Source of the DNA: Prevotella sp.
GTDB taxonomy: Bacteria; Bacteroidota; Bacteroidia; Bacteroidales; Bacteroidaceae
NCBI GenBank assembly: GCA_017462915.1
Contig: JAFTQG010000016.1
Coordinates: forward strand, 1-64,000
DNA: 64,000 nucleotides
Direction of reading: 5' to 3'
Each line of letters opens with the position of its first letter. Positions within the stretch are counted from its first letter, which is position 1. The position numbers and the translations under genes are program-made. Shown in pieces: positions 9,565-18,033 of the stretch. The notes beneath the pieces are model-generated. The model searched no databases. It was not told where the DNA came from and saw only the letters and a program-made list of their open reading frames with translations.

Positions 9565-9975
9565 CTACTTTTTATACACGAAATGCAGCATCATGAAGTT
9601 CACTGGCACGGCAGAGCCCATGGCTAGCAGTGCCGCATACTCCTTCGGGATGCCGGCCCAGAGATAGAGATTGAGGAACGCCATCTGCACGAAGAAGTTC
9701 ACTATGTGCGAGCCTCCGAAACCTGTAAGCCTCTTCCATGACGGGCGGCTGTGGAAGGTCCAGTAGCTTGTGATGACGAAGTTGCAGCAGAAGGAGACGA
9801 AATAGCTCACGGCGTACGCCGGATTAGGCCCTATCCAGTGGATGAGCACCCAGTACACGGCATACTGTATGGCTACGGCGAGACATCCGTTTATGCAGAA
9901 ACGGATGAACTCCCCTTTCTTTCCGCCGCCTTGCAACGGCATGTGTCTGTTTTCCATCATCGTTAGTTTTTCCAT
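9565..9975 (-). CDS. GtrA-like membrane protein
   Basis: A 136-residue protein with four predicted transmembrane helices, the normal length and layout for GtrA. Family members flip polyprenyl-phosphate-linked sugars (for example undecaprenyl-phosphate glucose) across the inner membrane. Helix 1 is near CINGCLAVAIQYAVYWVLI and helix 2 contains YAVSYFVSFCCNFVITSYW. The ATG at 9973-9975 (MEKLTMMENRH) lies 7 bases after the GT4 stop. A later ATG (9958-9960) is also possible. With the GT2 gene downstream it forms a GtrA/GtrB-like pair. Confidence 0.9.
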   Translation of the reverse strand: MEKLTMMENRHMPLQGGGKKGEFIRFCINGCLAVAIQYAVYWVLIHWIGPNPAYAVSYFVSFCCNFVITSYWTFHSRPSWKRLTGFGGSHIVNFFVQMAFLNLYLWAGIPKEYAALLAMGSAVPVNFMMLHFVYKK

Positions 9976-9982
9976 CTTTACA

Positions 9983-11104
9983 TTATATATCTGTTGCAAC
10001 GAGCCTCTCGTACATCGCCATCATCTGCCTTGTGAGCCTGTCCGGGTCGAACGCCTCGCGTGCGTACCTTTCGAGCTTTTCGCCCATGGACTGCCGCAGG
10101 GCGGTGTCGGAGAGCAGACGGTCTATATGATATGCGATATGCTCCGGGCAATGGTTGTCGTGCGGGTCTACGAGACAAGCGTCAGGACCGGCAGCCTCGG
10201 GCAGTGAGGATACGGTGGTCGTTATCACGGGAGTACGCTGCAGGGCGGCTTCCACGACGGGCAGACCGAAGCCTTCGTAGAACGACGGGTATGCAAATAC
10301 GGCGGCCTGACGGTAAAGAGCCTGCAACAGCCTGTTGTTGTGTATGTCTGTCGCTATCGTCACCCATTGTTCCAGACGGTGCCCATGGATATACTCCTCC
10401 ACTACTCTCCGGTATTCCCTTCCGTTGCCCACGACGAGGAGCAGCGGACGGTTTCCGGCAGGGATGAGCCCTATGGCCTTTACCAGTGTGAGCAGATTCT
10501 TCCGCGAATTGATTGAACCGACATAAAGCACATAAGGGCGCACACCCGATGTCCCTGCCGAGAGGGCATCGCCGAAGTGCTCCCTTATAAGTCTGTCTGC
10601 CTCGCTTGCCTCCATGGGGTCATAGTAATAGGACTGTACAGGCTGGCAGATGACCTCGATGCGCTCTTCCGGCACATCATAGAATCTCCTGATGTCGCGC
10701 TTTGTCGATTCGGATATTGCCACCACGCGGTCGGCCTTGCGGCATGAGCGTCCGTACTTGAAGTCGTAGATATGCCTGTCCGCCCAGTGGTACATGTCAG
10801 GGAAGGTGCGCCATGCCGTGTCGTGTATCGTCACCACAGACCTCATGCGGTGCATCGCGCCGTGTCCTGCTCCCGTGCGTGAGATGTCCATCGGCAGCTC
10901 GTTAGACAGTCCGTGGAATATGTCACAGCCGTCCCCTGCCGCCTTACCTCCGAGACGGAAGGTCCTTGAGAACGTCTTCTCGTCGTAGAGCAGGCAGTCG
11001 TGTTCGGGAAAGAGCCTCTGCAACGAGCTTACCACCGTGCGCGAGTAGTTGCCCAGTCCCGTGTTGTTGTGATAGTAACGCTTAGCGTCGAACCCTATTT
11101 TCAT
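9983..11104 (-). CDS. Glycosyltransferase family 4
   Basis: A 373-residue cytoplasmic GT-B enzyme. Its C-terminal donor-binding site carries the EX7E motif in PSFYEGFGLPVVEA. The N-terminal half opens with MKIGFDAKRYYHNNTGLGNY, whose glycine-rich loop is typical of mannosyl- and galactosyl-transferases of this family. The ATG at 11102-11104 overlaps the 3' end of the PAP2 gene by 23 bases, so the two genes are probably translationally coupled. A start 12 bases upstream is less likely. Role: addition of a sugar to a surface glycan. The donor cannot be told. Confidence 0.93.
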   Translation of the reverse strand: MKIGFDAKRYYHNNTGLGNYSRTVVSSLQRLFPEHDCLLYDEKTFSRTFRLGGKAAGDGCDIFHGLSNELPMDISRTGAGHGAMHRMRSVVTIHDTAWRTFPDMYHWADRHIYDFKYGRSCRKADRVVAISESTKRDIRRFYDVPEERIEVICQPVQSYYYDPMEASEADRLIREHFGDALSAGTSGVRPYVLYVGSINSRKNLLTLVKAIGLIPAGNRPLLLVVGNGREYRRVVEEYIHGHRLEQWVTIATDIHNNRLLQALYRQAAVFAYPSFYEGFGLPVVEAALQRTPVITTTVSSLPEAAGPDACLVDPHDNHCPEHIAYHIDRLLSDTALRQSMGEKLERYAREAFDPDRLTRQMMAMYERLVATDI

Positions 11105-12068
11105 GGAAGAATGCAAGATATGACATGAAGTACATCAGGAGTCCTGAGAAGAATCCTGCTATCGCGTCTACAAGATAATGTGCGCGGATATATACCGTCG
11201 CCATGCAGAGGAACACGAAGAACGGCACGAAGACATACATCGCGCCCCATCTGCCGCGCTTCTTGCAGAGCCTTGCCAGCAGGCATCCCACGACCGTGGA
11301 GACACCGATATGGCTCGAAGGAAATGCCGCCGTGGCACGCTCGCCCTCGAGCACCGCGCCGCTTCTCACCAGCGAGCGGCAGAATCCGTCCCATCCCGTG
11401 GGAGGGATCATCTCCCTCGACTGGAGGAAGTAGCCGCCGACATCGGGGAATATGCCCTGACGCACGTTGTCCATGCCTATGGCGTTGTAGTAGTATTGCG
11501 GTCCTGTGACAGGCACGAGGTCGAAGATGATGTAGTATGCGAAGAACGAGCACAGCACGACAGACACCGCCTTGATGAAATCCTCGTAGCGGTATACGAA
11601 ATACATCATCAGCACTGCCACGATGAGATAGAAGTAGGAGTAGTATCCGAGGTATACAGGTTCGGAGAATATGCCCCACGGCATCGCCTCGGCGAACGTC
11701 AGTGCAGGCTGGCATCCGAAAAGGCTCTGGTCGGCACGGGCGAAGATATGGTCGAGATTGGGCAGTATGCGGTTGAATTCGTAAGTGTCCGTGTACCACC
11801 ATGGCAGCATGGCCATCTGTCCCACTGCCCGCATGAACGCCGTAAGACGGCAGGGCACCATGCGGTATACGCCCCAAAGGAGAGCCATGACGACCAGCGT
11901 CTTGACACGCCCGAATATCATGTCGCCGGGATTAACAAGGTCGGTATAGCAGATTATCAGCATCACCGTCGTGGCAAGGAGATATGCCAGCACAGCCCAC
12001 TCGAATGCCATAAGGCCTCTGACAGGCTTCCTCTCCCTTGCCAGCAACGTACTGAAAATGTTATTCAT
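11082..12068 (-). CDS. PAP2 superfamily membrane phosphatase/phosphotransferase
   Basis: A 328-residue integral membrane protein related to PAP2 enzymes that act on lipid phosphates, including the AUR1-type inositolphosphotransferases. Two of the three signature motifs are clear: AAFPSSHIGVST (motif 2) and RAHYLVDAIAG (motif 3, catalytic histidine). Several hydrophobic helices precede them. The chosen start is the ATG at 12066-12068. A GTG directly before it is the alternative. A minus-strand promoter (TACCTTTG, 12109-12116) lies 40 bases upstream. It opens the glycosyltransferase block, suggesting recycling of a lipid carrier or transfer of a phospho-headgroup. Confidence 0.87.
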   Translation of the reverse strand: MNNIFSTLLARERKPVRGLMAFEWAVLAYLLATTVMLIICYTDLVNPGDMIFGRVKTLVVMALLWGVYRMVPCRLTAFMRAVGQMAMLPWWYTDTYEFNRILPNLDHIFARADQSLFGCQPALTFAEAMPWGIFSEPVYLGYYSYFYLIVAVLMMYFVYRYEDFIKAVSVVLCSFFAYYIIFDLVPVTGPQYYYNAIGMDNVRQGIFPDVGGYFLQSREMIPPTGWDGFCRSLVRSGAVLEGERATAAFPSSHIGVSTVVGCLLARLCKKRGRWGAMYVFVPFFVFLCMATVYIRAHYLVDAIAGFFSGLLMYFMSYLAFFHENRVRR

Positions 12069-12108
12069 CACAATGAAAGTTTATGAAATTTTAATTGTAT
12101 TTTGCTTG

Positions 12109-12116
12109 CAAAGGTA
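12109..12116 (-). promoter_or_regulatory. Bacteroidota -7 box for the PAP2/glycosyltransferase block
   Basis: The minus strand reads TACCTTTG followed by CAAG, an exact TAnnTTTG match. It lies back to back with the rnr promoter only 12 bases away. Confidence 0.65.
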
Positions 12117-12128
12117 CAAAATATTTCG

Positions 12129-12136
12129 TTACTTTG
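12129..12136 (+). promoter_or_regulatory. Probable -7 box for rnr
   Basis: TTACTTTG followed by CAAAAAC, one base off the TAnnTTTG consensus and 23 bases before the rnr ATG. The same variant TTACTTTG is seen upstream of acpP. Confidence 0.5.
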
Positions 12137-12159
12137 CAAAAACTTAAAACATAAAGACT

Positions 12160-14349
12160 ATGGGAAAGGCTAAAAAAGGCGGCAAAAGCATGACGAAGAG
12201 GCAGCTCTCTGCCATACTCGAGGAGTTTTTCAAAGGAGAACCGGGAAAGACTTTCTCCTTCAAGGAGATATTCAAGCGTCTGAAACTCACTACTCATCCG
12301 CTGAAGATGCTGGCGATAGACATCATGGAGGAGATGGCGTGGGACGACTTCCTCGTGCGCGTCACAGACACCTCGTACCGTCTCAACCAGCTGGGACAGA
12401 CCATCGAGGGCGTCTTCATACGCAAGCGTACCGGCAAGAACTCGTTCCAGCCCGACGGCACAGACCAGAAGCCTGTCTTCGTCGCCGAGCGCAATTCCAT
12501 GTACGCCCTTGACGGAGACCGCGTCCGCGTGACCATGATGGCGCGCCGCAACAAGCATATCCGCGAGGCTGTGGTGACGGAAATCATCGAGAGGAAGAAG
12601 ACACAGTTCGTGGGCAAGGTGCAGATAGAGCACGACATAGCCTACATATCGCCGGAGGGAGAGCATCTCTATCGCGACATCGTCGTGCCTAAACGCCTGC
12701 TCCACAAGGCTTCGGAGAACGATGTCGTCATCGTCCGCGTGACCGAATGGCCTAAGGAAGAGCGCGGCCATATCATAGGAGAGGTGATAGCAAACCTCGG
12801 CCCTAAGGGCGAGAACAACACCGAGATGCACGCCATACTGGCACAGTACGGCCTGCCGTACGAGTATCCGCGCGCCGTGGAGGAGGCGGCAGAGCATATC
12901 AGTGCGGAGATTACCGAGGCTGACTATGCCGAGCGCGAGGACTTCCGCGACACGTTCACCTGCACCATAGACCCTCACGACGCCAAGGACTTTGACGACG
13001 CACTGTCGTTCCGCGTGCTCTCCACACCGGGCTCCCGTGACGCCGCAGGCACAGGAGAGGCGCAGACGGACACGCTTTACGAGGTCGGCGTGCATATAGC
13101 CGATGTCTCACACTATGTCAAGGAAGGCTCGATAATAGACAAGGAGGCACAGGCACGCGCCACCAGCGTATACCTCGTAGACCGCACCATACCGATGCTC
13201 CCGGAACGCCTCTGCAACTTCATCTGCTCGCTGCGCCCTGACGAGGAGAAGCTGGCATACTCCGTCATCTTCACGCTCGACGCCACAGCACGCATAAAGG
13301 ACTGGCGACTGGTGCATACGGTCATAAAATCCAACCGCCGCTTCACCTACGAGGAGGCACAGGAGCGCATAGAGAAGAAGGAGGGCGACTGGCAGGAGGA
13401 AATCAATATCCTGTGGAATCTCGCACGCCAGCTGCGCGAAAGGAGATTCGAGGAAGGCTCCGTGAAGTTCGACCGCGAGGAGATGCGCTTCGACATCGAC
13501 GAGAAAGGCGTGCCCGTACGCTGCTATTTCAAGAAGTCGAAGGAGGCCAACAAGCTCATAGAGGAGTTCATGCTCCTCGCCAACCGTACCGTGGCGGAGA
13601 GCATAGGAAAGGTGAAAAGGGGACACATAGCCAAGACATTGCCTTACCGCATACACGACGCGCCTGACCCGCAGAAGCTCGCCGAGCTGAAGGACTTTGT
13701 CGCAAGGCTGGGCTACAAGATGAAGTCCACCAGCACAAAGGGCGCATCGGCAAGGGCGATGAACAAGCTCCTCGACGACTGCATGGGACAGAAGAACCAG
13801 AAGCTCGTGGAGCTCGTGGCCCTGCGCGCCATGATGAAGGCAAAGTATTCTGTGCACAACATCGGCCATTATGGGCTTGCCTTCGACTACTACACCCATT
13901 TCACGTCGCCTATACGCCGCTACCCGGACACCATGGTCCACCGGCTCCTCACACGTTACCAGCAGGGAGCGAAGAGCGCCAATAAGGACAAGTACGAGGA
14001 ACTGTGCAAGCACAGCAGCGATATGGAGCAGACAGCCGCCATGGCAGAGCGCGACTCCATCAAGTACAAGATGGTGGAATTCATGTCGAAGTTCATCGGC
14101 GAGGAGTTCGATGCCCACATCTCCGGCGTCGCCTCCTACGGCATATACTGCGAGATAGACGAGAATCACTGCGAGGGCATGGTCCCTATGCGCGACCTCA
14201 GCGAAGACTATTACGAGTTTGACGAGAAGAACTTCGCCCTCATCGGCCGCCGCCATCATCATACATACTCCCTCGGAGACCCTGTACGCATCAAGGTGGC
14301 ACGCGCCGATCTCAACAAGCGCCAGCTCGATTTCACGCTCGCCGACTGA
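12160..14349 (+). CDS. rnr: Ribonuclease R
   Basis: A 729-residue 3'-5' exoribonuclease of the RNB family that degrades structured RNA and takes part in RNA quality control. The N-terminus has a helix-turn-helix-like segment, then cold-shock domains (about 70-230). The RNB catalytic centre contains TIDPHDAKDFDDALS near residue 272, whose aspartates bind the catalytic magnesium ions. A C-terminal S1 domain (about 645-725) ends the protein. The start MGKAKKGGKS is lysine-rich, as expected. The strong coding bias leaves long antisense reading frames on the minus strand; these are not genes. Confidence 0.97.
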   Translation: MGKAKKGGKSMTKRQLSAILEEFFKGEPGKTFSFKEIFKRLKLTTHPLKMLAIDIMEEMAWDDFLVRVTDTSYRLNQLGQTIEGVFIRKRTGKNSFQPDGTDQKPVFVAERNSMYALDGDRVRVTMMARRNKHIREAVVTEIIERKKTQFVGKVQIEHDIAYISPEGEHLYRDIVVPKRLLHKASENDVVIVRVTEWPKEERGHIIGEVIANLGPKGENNTEMHAILAQYGLPYEYPRAVEEAAEHISAEITEADYAEREDFRDTFTCTIDPHDAKDFDDALSFRVLSTPGSRDAAGTGEAQTDTLYEVGVHIADVSHYVKEGSIIDKEAQARATSVYLVDRTIPMLPERLCNFICSLRPDEEKLAYSVIFTLDATARIKDWRLVHTVIKSNRRFTYEEAQERIEKKEGDWQEEINILWNLARQLRERRFEEGSVKFDREEMRFDIDEKGVPVRCYFKKSKEANKLIEEFMLLANRTVAESIGKVKRGHIAKTLPYRIHDAPDPQKLAELKDFVARLGYKMKSTSTKGASARAMNKLLDDCMGQKNQKLVELVALRAMMKAKYSVHNIGHYGLAFDYYTHFTSPIRRYPDTMVHRLLTRYQQGAKSANKDKYEELCKHSSDMEQTAAMAERDSIKYKMVEFMSKFIGEEFDAHISGVASYGIYCEIDENHCEGMVPMRDLSEDYYEFDEKNFALIGRRHHHTYSLGDPVRIKVARADLNKRQLDFTLAD

Positions 14350-14484
14350 CAGACCTCTCTCCCTGTTGCGGCTATAAAGGCTATTCCGGCTAACCGCCCA
14401 CGACATAAGCCGCAATCATTCCATGCAAGAAGAAAGGTCTTTGCTAACAGTTTGATATACAGTATATAACGAAACATGAAATAA

Positions 14485-14580
14485 AAGGTGACCCTTTGCC
14501 ATGCAGAGGGTCACCTTTTTGCGTATCAACCGTTACCTTTTACATGGTGAATGGTTACCTTTTGCCATGCAAACCGTCAT
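14485..14580. repeat. GGTNACC repeat cluster downstream of rnr
   Basis: Four GGTGACC/GGTCACC/GGTTACC units are spaced about 27 bases apart with CCATGCA-type linkers. The first two form a hairpin (AAGGTGACC...GGTCACCTT) followed by T residues. It may serve as the rnr terminator. Confidence 0.7.
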
Positions 14581-14597
14581 CTCCCATTTCTCCGAAT

Positions 14598-14880
14598 GAC
14601 GGCTTTGCCTCTGGCAGTCATGGGCGGAGACGGATGGATAAGACATGAATATGTAAGCTGCAGGCAGTTGGTAGCTAAATCATCGGTTCCTTATTTATAA
14701 ACGACCAATGCCTAACCTCTAAGCAACCAATGTCTGATTAACAAGCAACTAAACAACTAAACCACCAAACGACTAAACCACCAATCAGCTCATTTCTTGG
14801 TTAAATAAGCACAAAATCGGCTCAATTTGAGCCGATTTTTAAGAAAAAAGCAGTATTTTTGAGCCGATAAATGAAAAAAG
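14598..14880. repeat. Direct repeat copy 1, upstream of the Fic gene
   Basis: About 280 bases that reappear, with many small differences, at 15916-16190 on the other side of the Fic gene. Shared blocks include TCATGGGCGGAGACGGATGG, GCCTAACCTCTAAGCAACCA, CACCAATCAGCTCATTTC and the palindrome at 14813. The block begins at TGACGGC. In copy 2 those first three bases are the Fic stop codon. Confidence 0.88.
14813..14868. promoter_or_regulatory. Probable operator and promoter of the Fic gene
   Basis: A perfect palindrome with 13-base arms AAAATCGGCTCAA around one T spans 14813-14839. A third half-site TTTGAGCCGAT follows at 14858-14868. That half-site overlaps TATTTTTG (14854-14861), an exact TAnnTTTG -7 box that would start transcription just before the Fic ATG at 14884. 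Binding here would block the promoter, and the Fic protein has its own winged-helix-like N-terminus, so autorepression is likely. The link is inferred. Confidence 0.65.
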
Positions 14881-14883
14881 AGT

Positions 14884-15918
14884 ATGACTATTGATATTGA
14901 AATATTGCAATTCCTGCATTATCATCCCCTGTCGACAAGGGCGGAAATCACACGTGGAATAGCTGGCGCTCCAAGTGACAGCACCATGAAAAGACTGCTG
15001 TCTGCGGCTGTGAAAAACGGGAACGTGGAGTCCGTAGGGCGTGGTCCGGTGACAAAATACCGGCTGACGGCACAGGCCCACTTGACGATGCCGCTTGACC
15101 TTGACACTTATTTTGACCGTGATATAGACGAGCGTGAAGTGCAGGAGTCGTTCAATTTCGATTTGATTCGTGACATCCTTCCCGGCGTAAGATTGTTTAC
15201 GGAAGAAGAAACGTCTATGCTGGCCGATGCGCAGAAACTGTTCAGACAGAGCATATCCGATATGACGGAACAGGAATACCGCAAGGAAATGGAGCGTCTC
15301 GGTGTGGATCTGTCATGGAAATCGTCGCAGATAGAGGGCAATACATATTCCCTCCTGGAGACAGAACGCCTGCTTATGGAGAAGCAAACGGCCTCTGGCA
15401 AGACGAAAGAAGAGGCAATCATGCTGCTGAACCACAAGGATGCACTTGATTTCATACTCGATGTGCCTGATTATCTGGCAGAGTTGTCGGTGCACAGGAT
15501 AGAAGACATTCATTCTATTCTGGTAAAGGACTTGGGTGTTGACAGGAATATCCGTCATCGTCGTGTGGGTATCATCGGGACAAACTACCGTCCTTTGGAC
15601 AATGAATTTCAGATAAGGGAGGCTTTGGAGGATACCTGTAACTTGGTGAATTCTAAGGAGAATGTCTTTGAAAAAACGTTCCTTGTGTTGCTTCTGCTGT
15701 CATATATACAGGCTTTCACCGATGGAAACAAGCGCACGGCAAGAATCACGAGCAATGCCATACTGATAGCAAACGGCTATTGTCCTATATCGTTCCGTAC
15801 TGTGGACTCTATGGATTACAAGAAAGCCATGCTCATGTTTTATGAGCAAAATAATATTTCGGCTTTCAAAAAGATATTCATAGACCAGTTCCTGTTTGCC
15901 GTAAAGACGTATTTCTGA
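14884..15918 (+). CDS. Fic family protein with N-terminal winged-helix-like domain
   Basis: A 344-residue protein. Residues 1-65 look like a winged helix (LSTRAEITRGI..., then a short wing ending GRGPVTKYRLT). A Fic/DOC N-terminal region follows, with an inhibitory-helix motif SSQIEGN at 147-153 that fits the class II pattern (S/T)xxxE(G/N). The Fic core has YIQAFTDGNKRTAR near 274-287. Active Fic enzymes have HxFx(D/E)GNxR and use the histidine to transfer AMP from ATP to a hydroxyl group on a target protein. Here residue 276 is glutamine, so activity is doubtful. It is flanked by long direct repeats and a palindromic operator, which suggests a mobile or duplicated cassette. It may now act mainly as a DNA-binding regulator. 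Confidence 0.9.
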   Translation: MTIDIEILQFLHYHPLSTRAEITRGIAGAPSDSTMKRLLSAAVKNGNVESVGRGPVTKYRLTAQAHLTMPLDLDTYFDRDIDEREVQESFNFDLIRDILPGVRLFTEEETSMLADAQKLFRQSISDMTEQEYRKEMERLGVDLSWKSSQIEGNTYSLLETERLLMEKQTASGKTKEEAIMLLNHKDALDFILDVPDYLAELSVHRIEDIHSILVKDLGVDRNIRHRRVGIIGTNYRPLDNEFQIREALEDTCNLVNSKENVFEKTFLVLLLLSYIQAFTDGNKRTARITSNAILIANGYCPISFRTVDSMDYKKAMLMFYEQNNISAFKKIFIDQFLFAVKTYF

Positions 15919-16190
15919 CGGCCTTGTCTCTGGCTGTCATGGGCGGAGGCGGATGGACAAGACATGAATCTGTAAGTTGCAGACGTTTATATTCTGAATT
16001 GTCAGCCTTTGATGCCCAAATAACCAACGCCTAACCTCTAAGCAACCAATGCCGAATTAACAAGCAACAAAATAACTAAACCACCAAACAACTAAACCAC
16101 CAATCAGCTCATTTCCGGGCAGAATAAATAAAAAATCGGCTCAATTTGAGCCGATTTTGCTATGAAAACGATAGTGTTTTGAGCCGATTG
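15916..16190. repeat. Direct repeat copy 2, downstream of the Fic gene
   Basis: Second copy of the repeat at 14598-14880. It contains the same 27-base palindrome (16132-16158) and the third half-site TTTGAGCCGAT (16178-16188). The -7 box is changed (TAGTGTTTTG instead of TATTTTTG), and no Fic gene follows. It looks like an orphan regulatory region. Confidence 0.88.
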
Positions 16191-16258
16191 ATACTGTTGG
16201 AGGTCTTCGCCTTCCTTGTTTTTGCAGGGAAAGGCGATTGCTACAGGTGGCGCGTTTT

Positions 16259-16456
16259 AAGTAAGTCAACAAAATTAACCGATACAATCTGTAACGAAAC
16301 GAGTAGTAAAATCTTGTATGTATAAACCTTGTTCTTTTCGGCTGTTTCCGCCTTGTCACTCAGTCACATAGCCCGCTATGCTCCTTTGTTACAAGACGAA
16401 AACATCTCAAAAACAACGACGTTTTTATACTATACATTAATTTTGTTGACTTACTT
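16259..16456. mobile_element. MITE-like element with perfect 20-bp terminal inverted repeats
   Basis: The left end AAGTAAGTCAACAAAATTAA (16259-16278) is the exact reverse complement of the right end (16437-16456). The 198-bp interior has no gene and carries a palindrome around ACATAGCCCGCTATG. No clear target-site duplication is visible. Shorter relatives are at 28792-28844 and 38528-38615. The right end covers the stop codon of the neighbouring beta-helix gene. This looks like a non-autonomous element; no transposase is in the window. Confidence 0.75.
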
Positions 16457-17873
16457 ATCTGATTACCTTATGCGCCTTTACACCGTCCGCAGTCGTCGTG
16501 CGTATGATGTATGTGCCGGGACGCAGGCCCTGCAGACCGCTGTCCTTTGATTTCGCCACGAGTGTGCCGTTGAGGTCATACACCTCGATGCCCTTGATGT
16601 CTTCGGCAGAGATGTCCTCGATGCCAGTCGGGTCGGATGGCAGTGCAGGCATGAAGATTACCTCGCCGAGCTTCGGGTCGTCGTTCTTGTGGAAGACGAC
16701 CGTCTCGATATGCTCCTCATCCTGTATGGCGACAGACTTCCAGAAGTTGCCCTGTGCGTATACCGTGTTGGGAGAGTTGTTGTAGAGGTCGTATGGCGTG
16801 CCGTTGAAACCGTTGTTGAGGAAGACGTTGAGGCCAGGGTTGTAGTCTGCCGCCTCCTTGTCCTCGACCTTGCCGATATTGATGTTCTTTCCGCCGATGA
16901 CGGTGATACCCCAGAGGTTGTTCTCTATGTAGTTTCCTGTGATGAAAGTGGTCTGTGTCTTCTGCGGATCATAGAGGTTTATGCCGCTGCCGCCGTTCAT
17001 AGGGTTTGTCTCGTGGTTGTTGTTTACGATGGTGTTGTTGAGGACTTTGGCGTTCTGCTCGCAGTATAAAGCCAGTCCGTAGCGGTTCTCGCGGATGTCG
17101 CAGTCCTCGATGAGGGTATTGAGGTCGCCTGTCAGTCCGACGAGGTTGGAGACGCAGATGCCTCCCACCATGTTGTGTGCAGGGTTGCCCGTCACCTTGC
17201 AGTTGCGTATCACGACGTTTTCCGCCGCAGTGAGATTTATCTGCGGATAGTTTCTGTTGTCAGTGCCGTTGCCTTCAAAGACACAGTCGGTGATTGTTAC
17301 GGGATTGCAGAAGTTTGCCGCGCCGGCTATGGCACATCTTGCGCTTTTCTCGAAGGTGCATCCCGTGACGCTGAACTGTGCGCCGTTTGCTCCGAGACTG
17401 AGTGCCGCCGTGCCTGATACGGCGTTGTGGTACCGGAACGTGCAGTCGGTGATGTCTGCCCCGTATGCGCCGAAGCATCTTATGCCGGCGTATTCAAAGT
17501 CGATGTTCCTGAAAGCCGTCGCTGAGTTGTCGTTGGAGAGATATATGCCGTAAGGCTGTGACTCAGTGTCGGTTGAGGTGAACAGCACGCGCTCGTCGGC
17601 AGTGAAGTCGGCATCGCATGATATGCGCAGCTGCACCCTGTCGCCCATCATCACCTTTACGCCGCTCTCTATCTCAAATCTGTCGTCGGATACGATTTCC
17701 ACGCTTTCAGTCATCGTGAACGTATTGTCAGCCTTTGTCACGCCTGACTCGGCCACCTCGGAGAGTTTTGTCAGCGTCCATGTCGTGCCGTTGCCGGCAG
17801 TCTGATAGGTGTCTGCCAAGGCGGTAAGCGTGGCAAGGAGGAGTGTGAATACGATGGAAGTAGTTTTCTTCAT
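16455..17873 (-). CDS. Secreted right-handed parallel beta-helix protein with C-terminal sorting tail
   Basis: A 472-residue exported protein. A signal peptide (MKKTTSIVFTLLLATLTALA) is followed by a repetitive region (about 80-400) with short strands and asparagine-rich turns, such as VIRNCKVTGN and VLNNTIVNNNHE, typical of parallel beta-helix (pectate-lyase-like) folds. The last 55 residues (IEVYDLNGTLVAKS...GTYIIRTTTADGVKAHKVIR) match the type A sorting domain of type IX secretion substrates. It may bind or process polysaccharide. No catalytic set is recognisable. The TAA stop lies inside the right inverted repeat of the MITE-like element, so the element may have set the C-terminus. The promoter is TAATTTTG at 17935-17942. 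Confidence 0.88.
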   Translation of the reverse strand: MKKTTSIVFTLLLATLTALADTYQTAGNGTTWTLTKLSEVAESGVTKADNTFTMTESVEIVSDDRFEIESGVKVMMGDRVQLRISCDADFTADERVLFTSTDTESQPYGIYLSNDNSATAFRNIDFEYAGIRCFGAYGADITDCTFRYHNAVSGTAALSLGANGAQFSVTGCTFEKSARCAIAGAANFCNPVTITDCVFEGNGTDNRNYPQINLTAAENVVIRNCKVTGNPAHNMVGGICVSNLVGLTGDLNTLIEDCDIRENRYGLALYCEQNAKVLNNTIVNNNHETNPMNGGSGINLYDPQKTQTTFITGNYIENNLWGITVIGGKNINIGKVEDKEAADYNPGLNVFLNNGFNGTPYDLYNNSPNTVYAQGNFWKSVAIQDEEHIETVVFHKNDDPKLGEVIFMPALPSDPTGIEDISAEDIKGIEVYDLNGTLVAKSKDSGLQGLRPGTYIIRTTTADGVKAHKVIR

Positions 17874-17934
17874 GATTTTTTCTGTTTTGTTTTAATAAGA
17901 TTGTAAATATTACCTTGTTATCCTGTTTTGCTTA

Positions 17935-17942
17935 CAAAATTA
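17935..17942 (-). promoter_or_regulatory. Bacteroidota -7 box for the beta-helix gene
   Basis: The minus strand reads TAATTTTG followed by TAAGC, 62 bases upstream of the ATG. Confidence 0.55.
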
Positions 17943-17996
17943 CATTATTTTTCTCATATACATGTCATTTCTCTTCATTTTCTTTATAAAAAGTAT

Positions 17997-18004
17997 TAAC
18001 TTTG
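17997..18004 (+). promoter_or_regulatory. Bacteroidota -7 box for the YiiX-like gene
   Basis: TAACTTTG followed by CATATT, 30 bases upstream of the ATG at 18034. Divergent from the beta-helix promoter. Confidence 0.6.
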
Positions 18005-18033
18005 CATATTCTAACGCATAAAGAGTGTAAAAT

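Noticed and set aside
12091..14415. Long minus-strand open frames opposite rnr
   Set aside because: They mirror the codon bias of rnr, encode Val/Leu/Arg-rich text with no known domain, and rnr itself has all family motifs.
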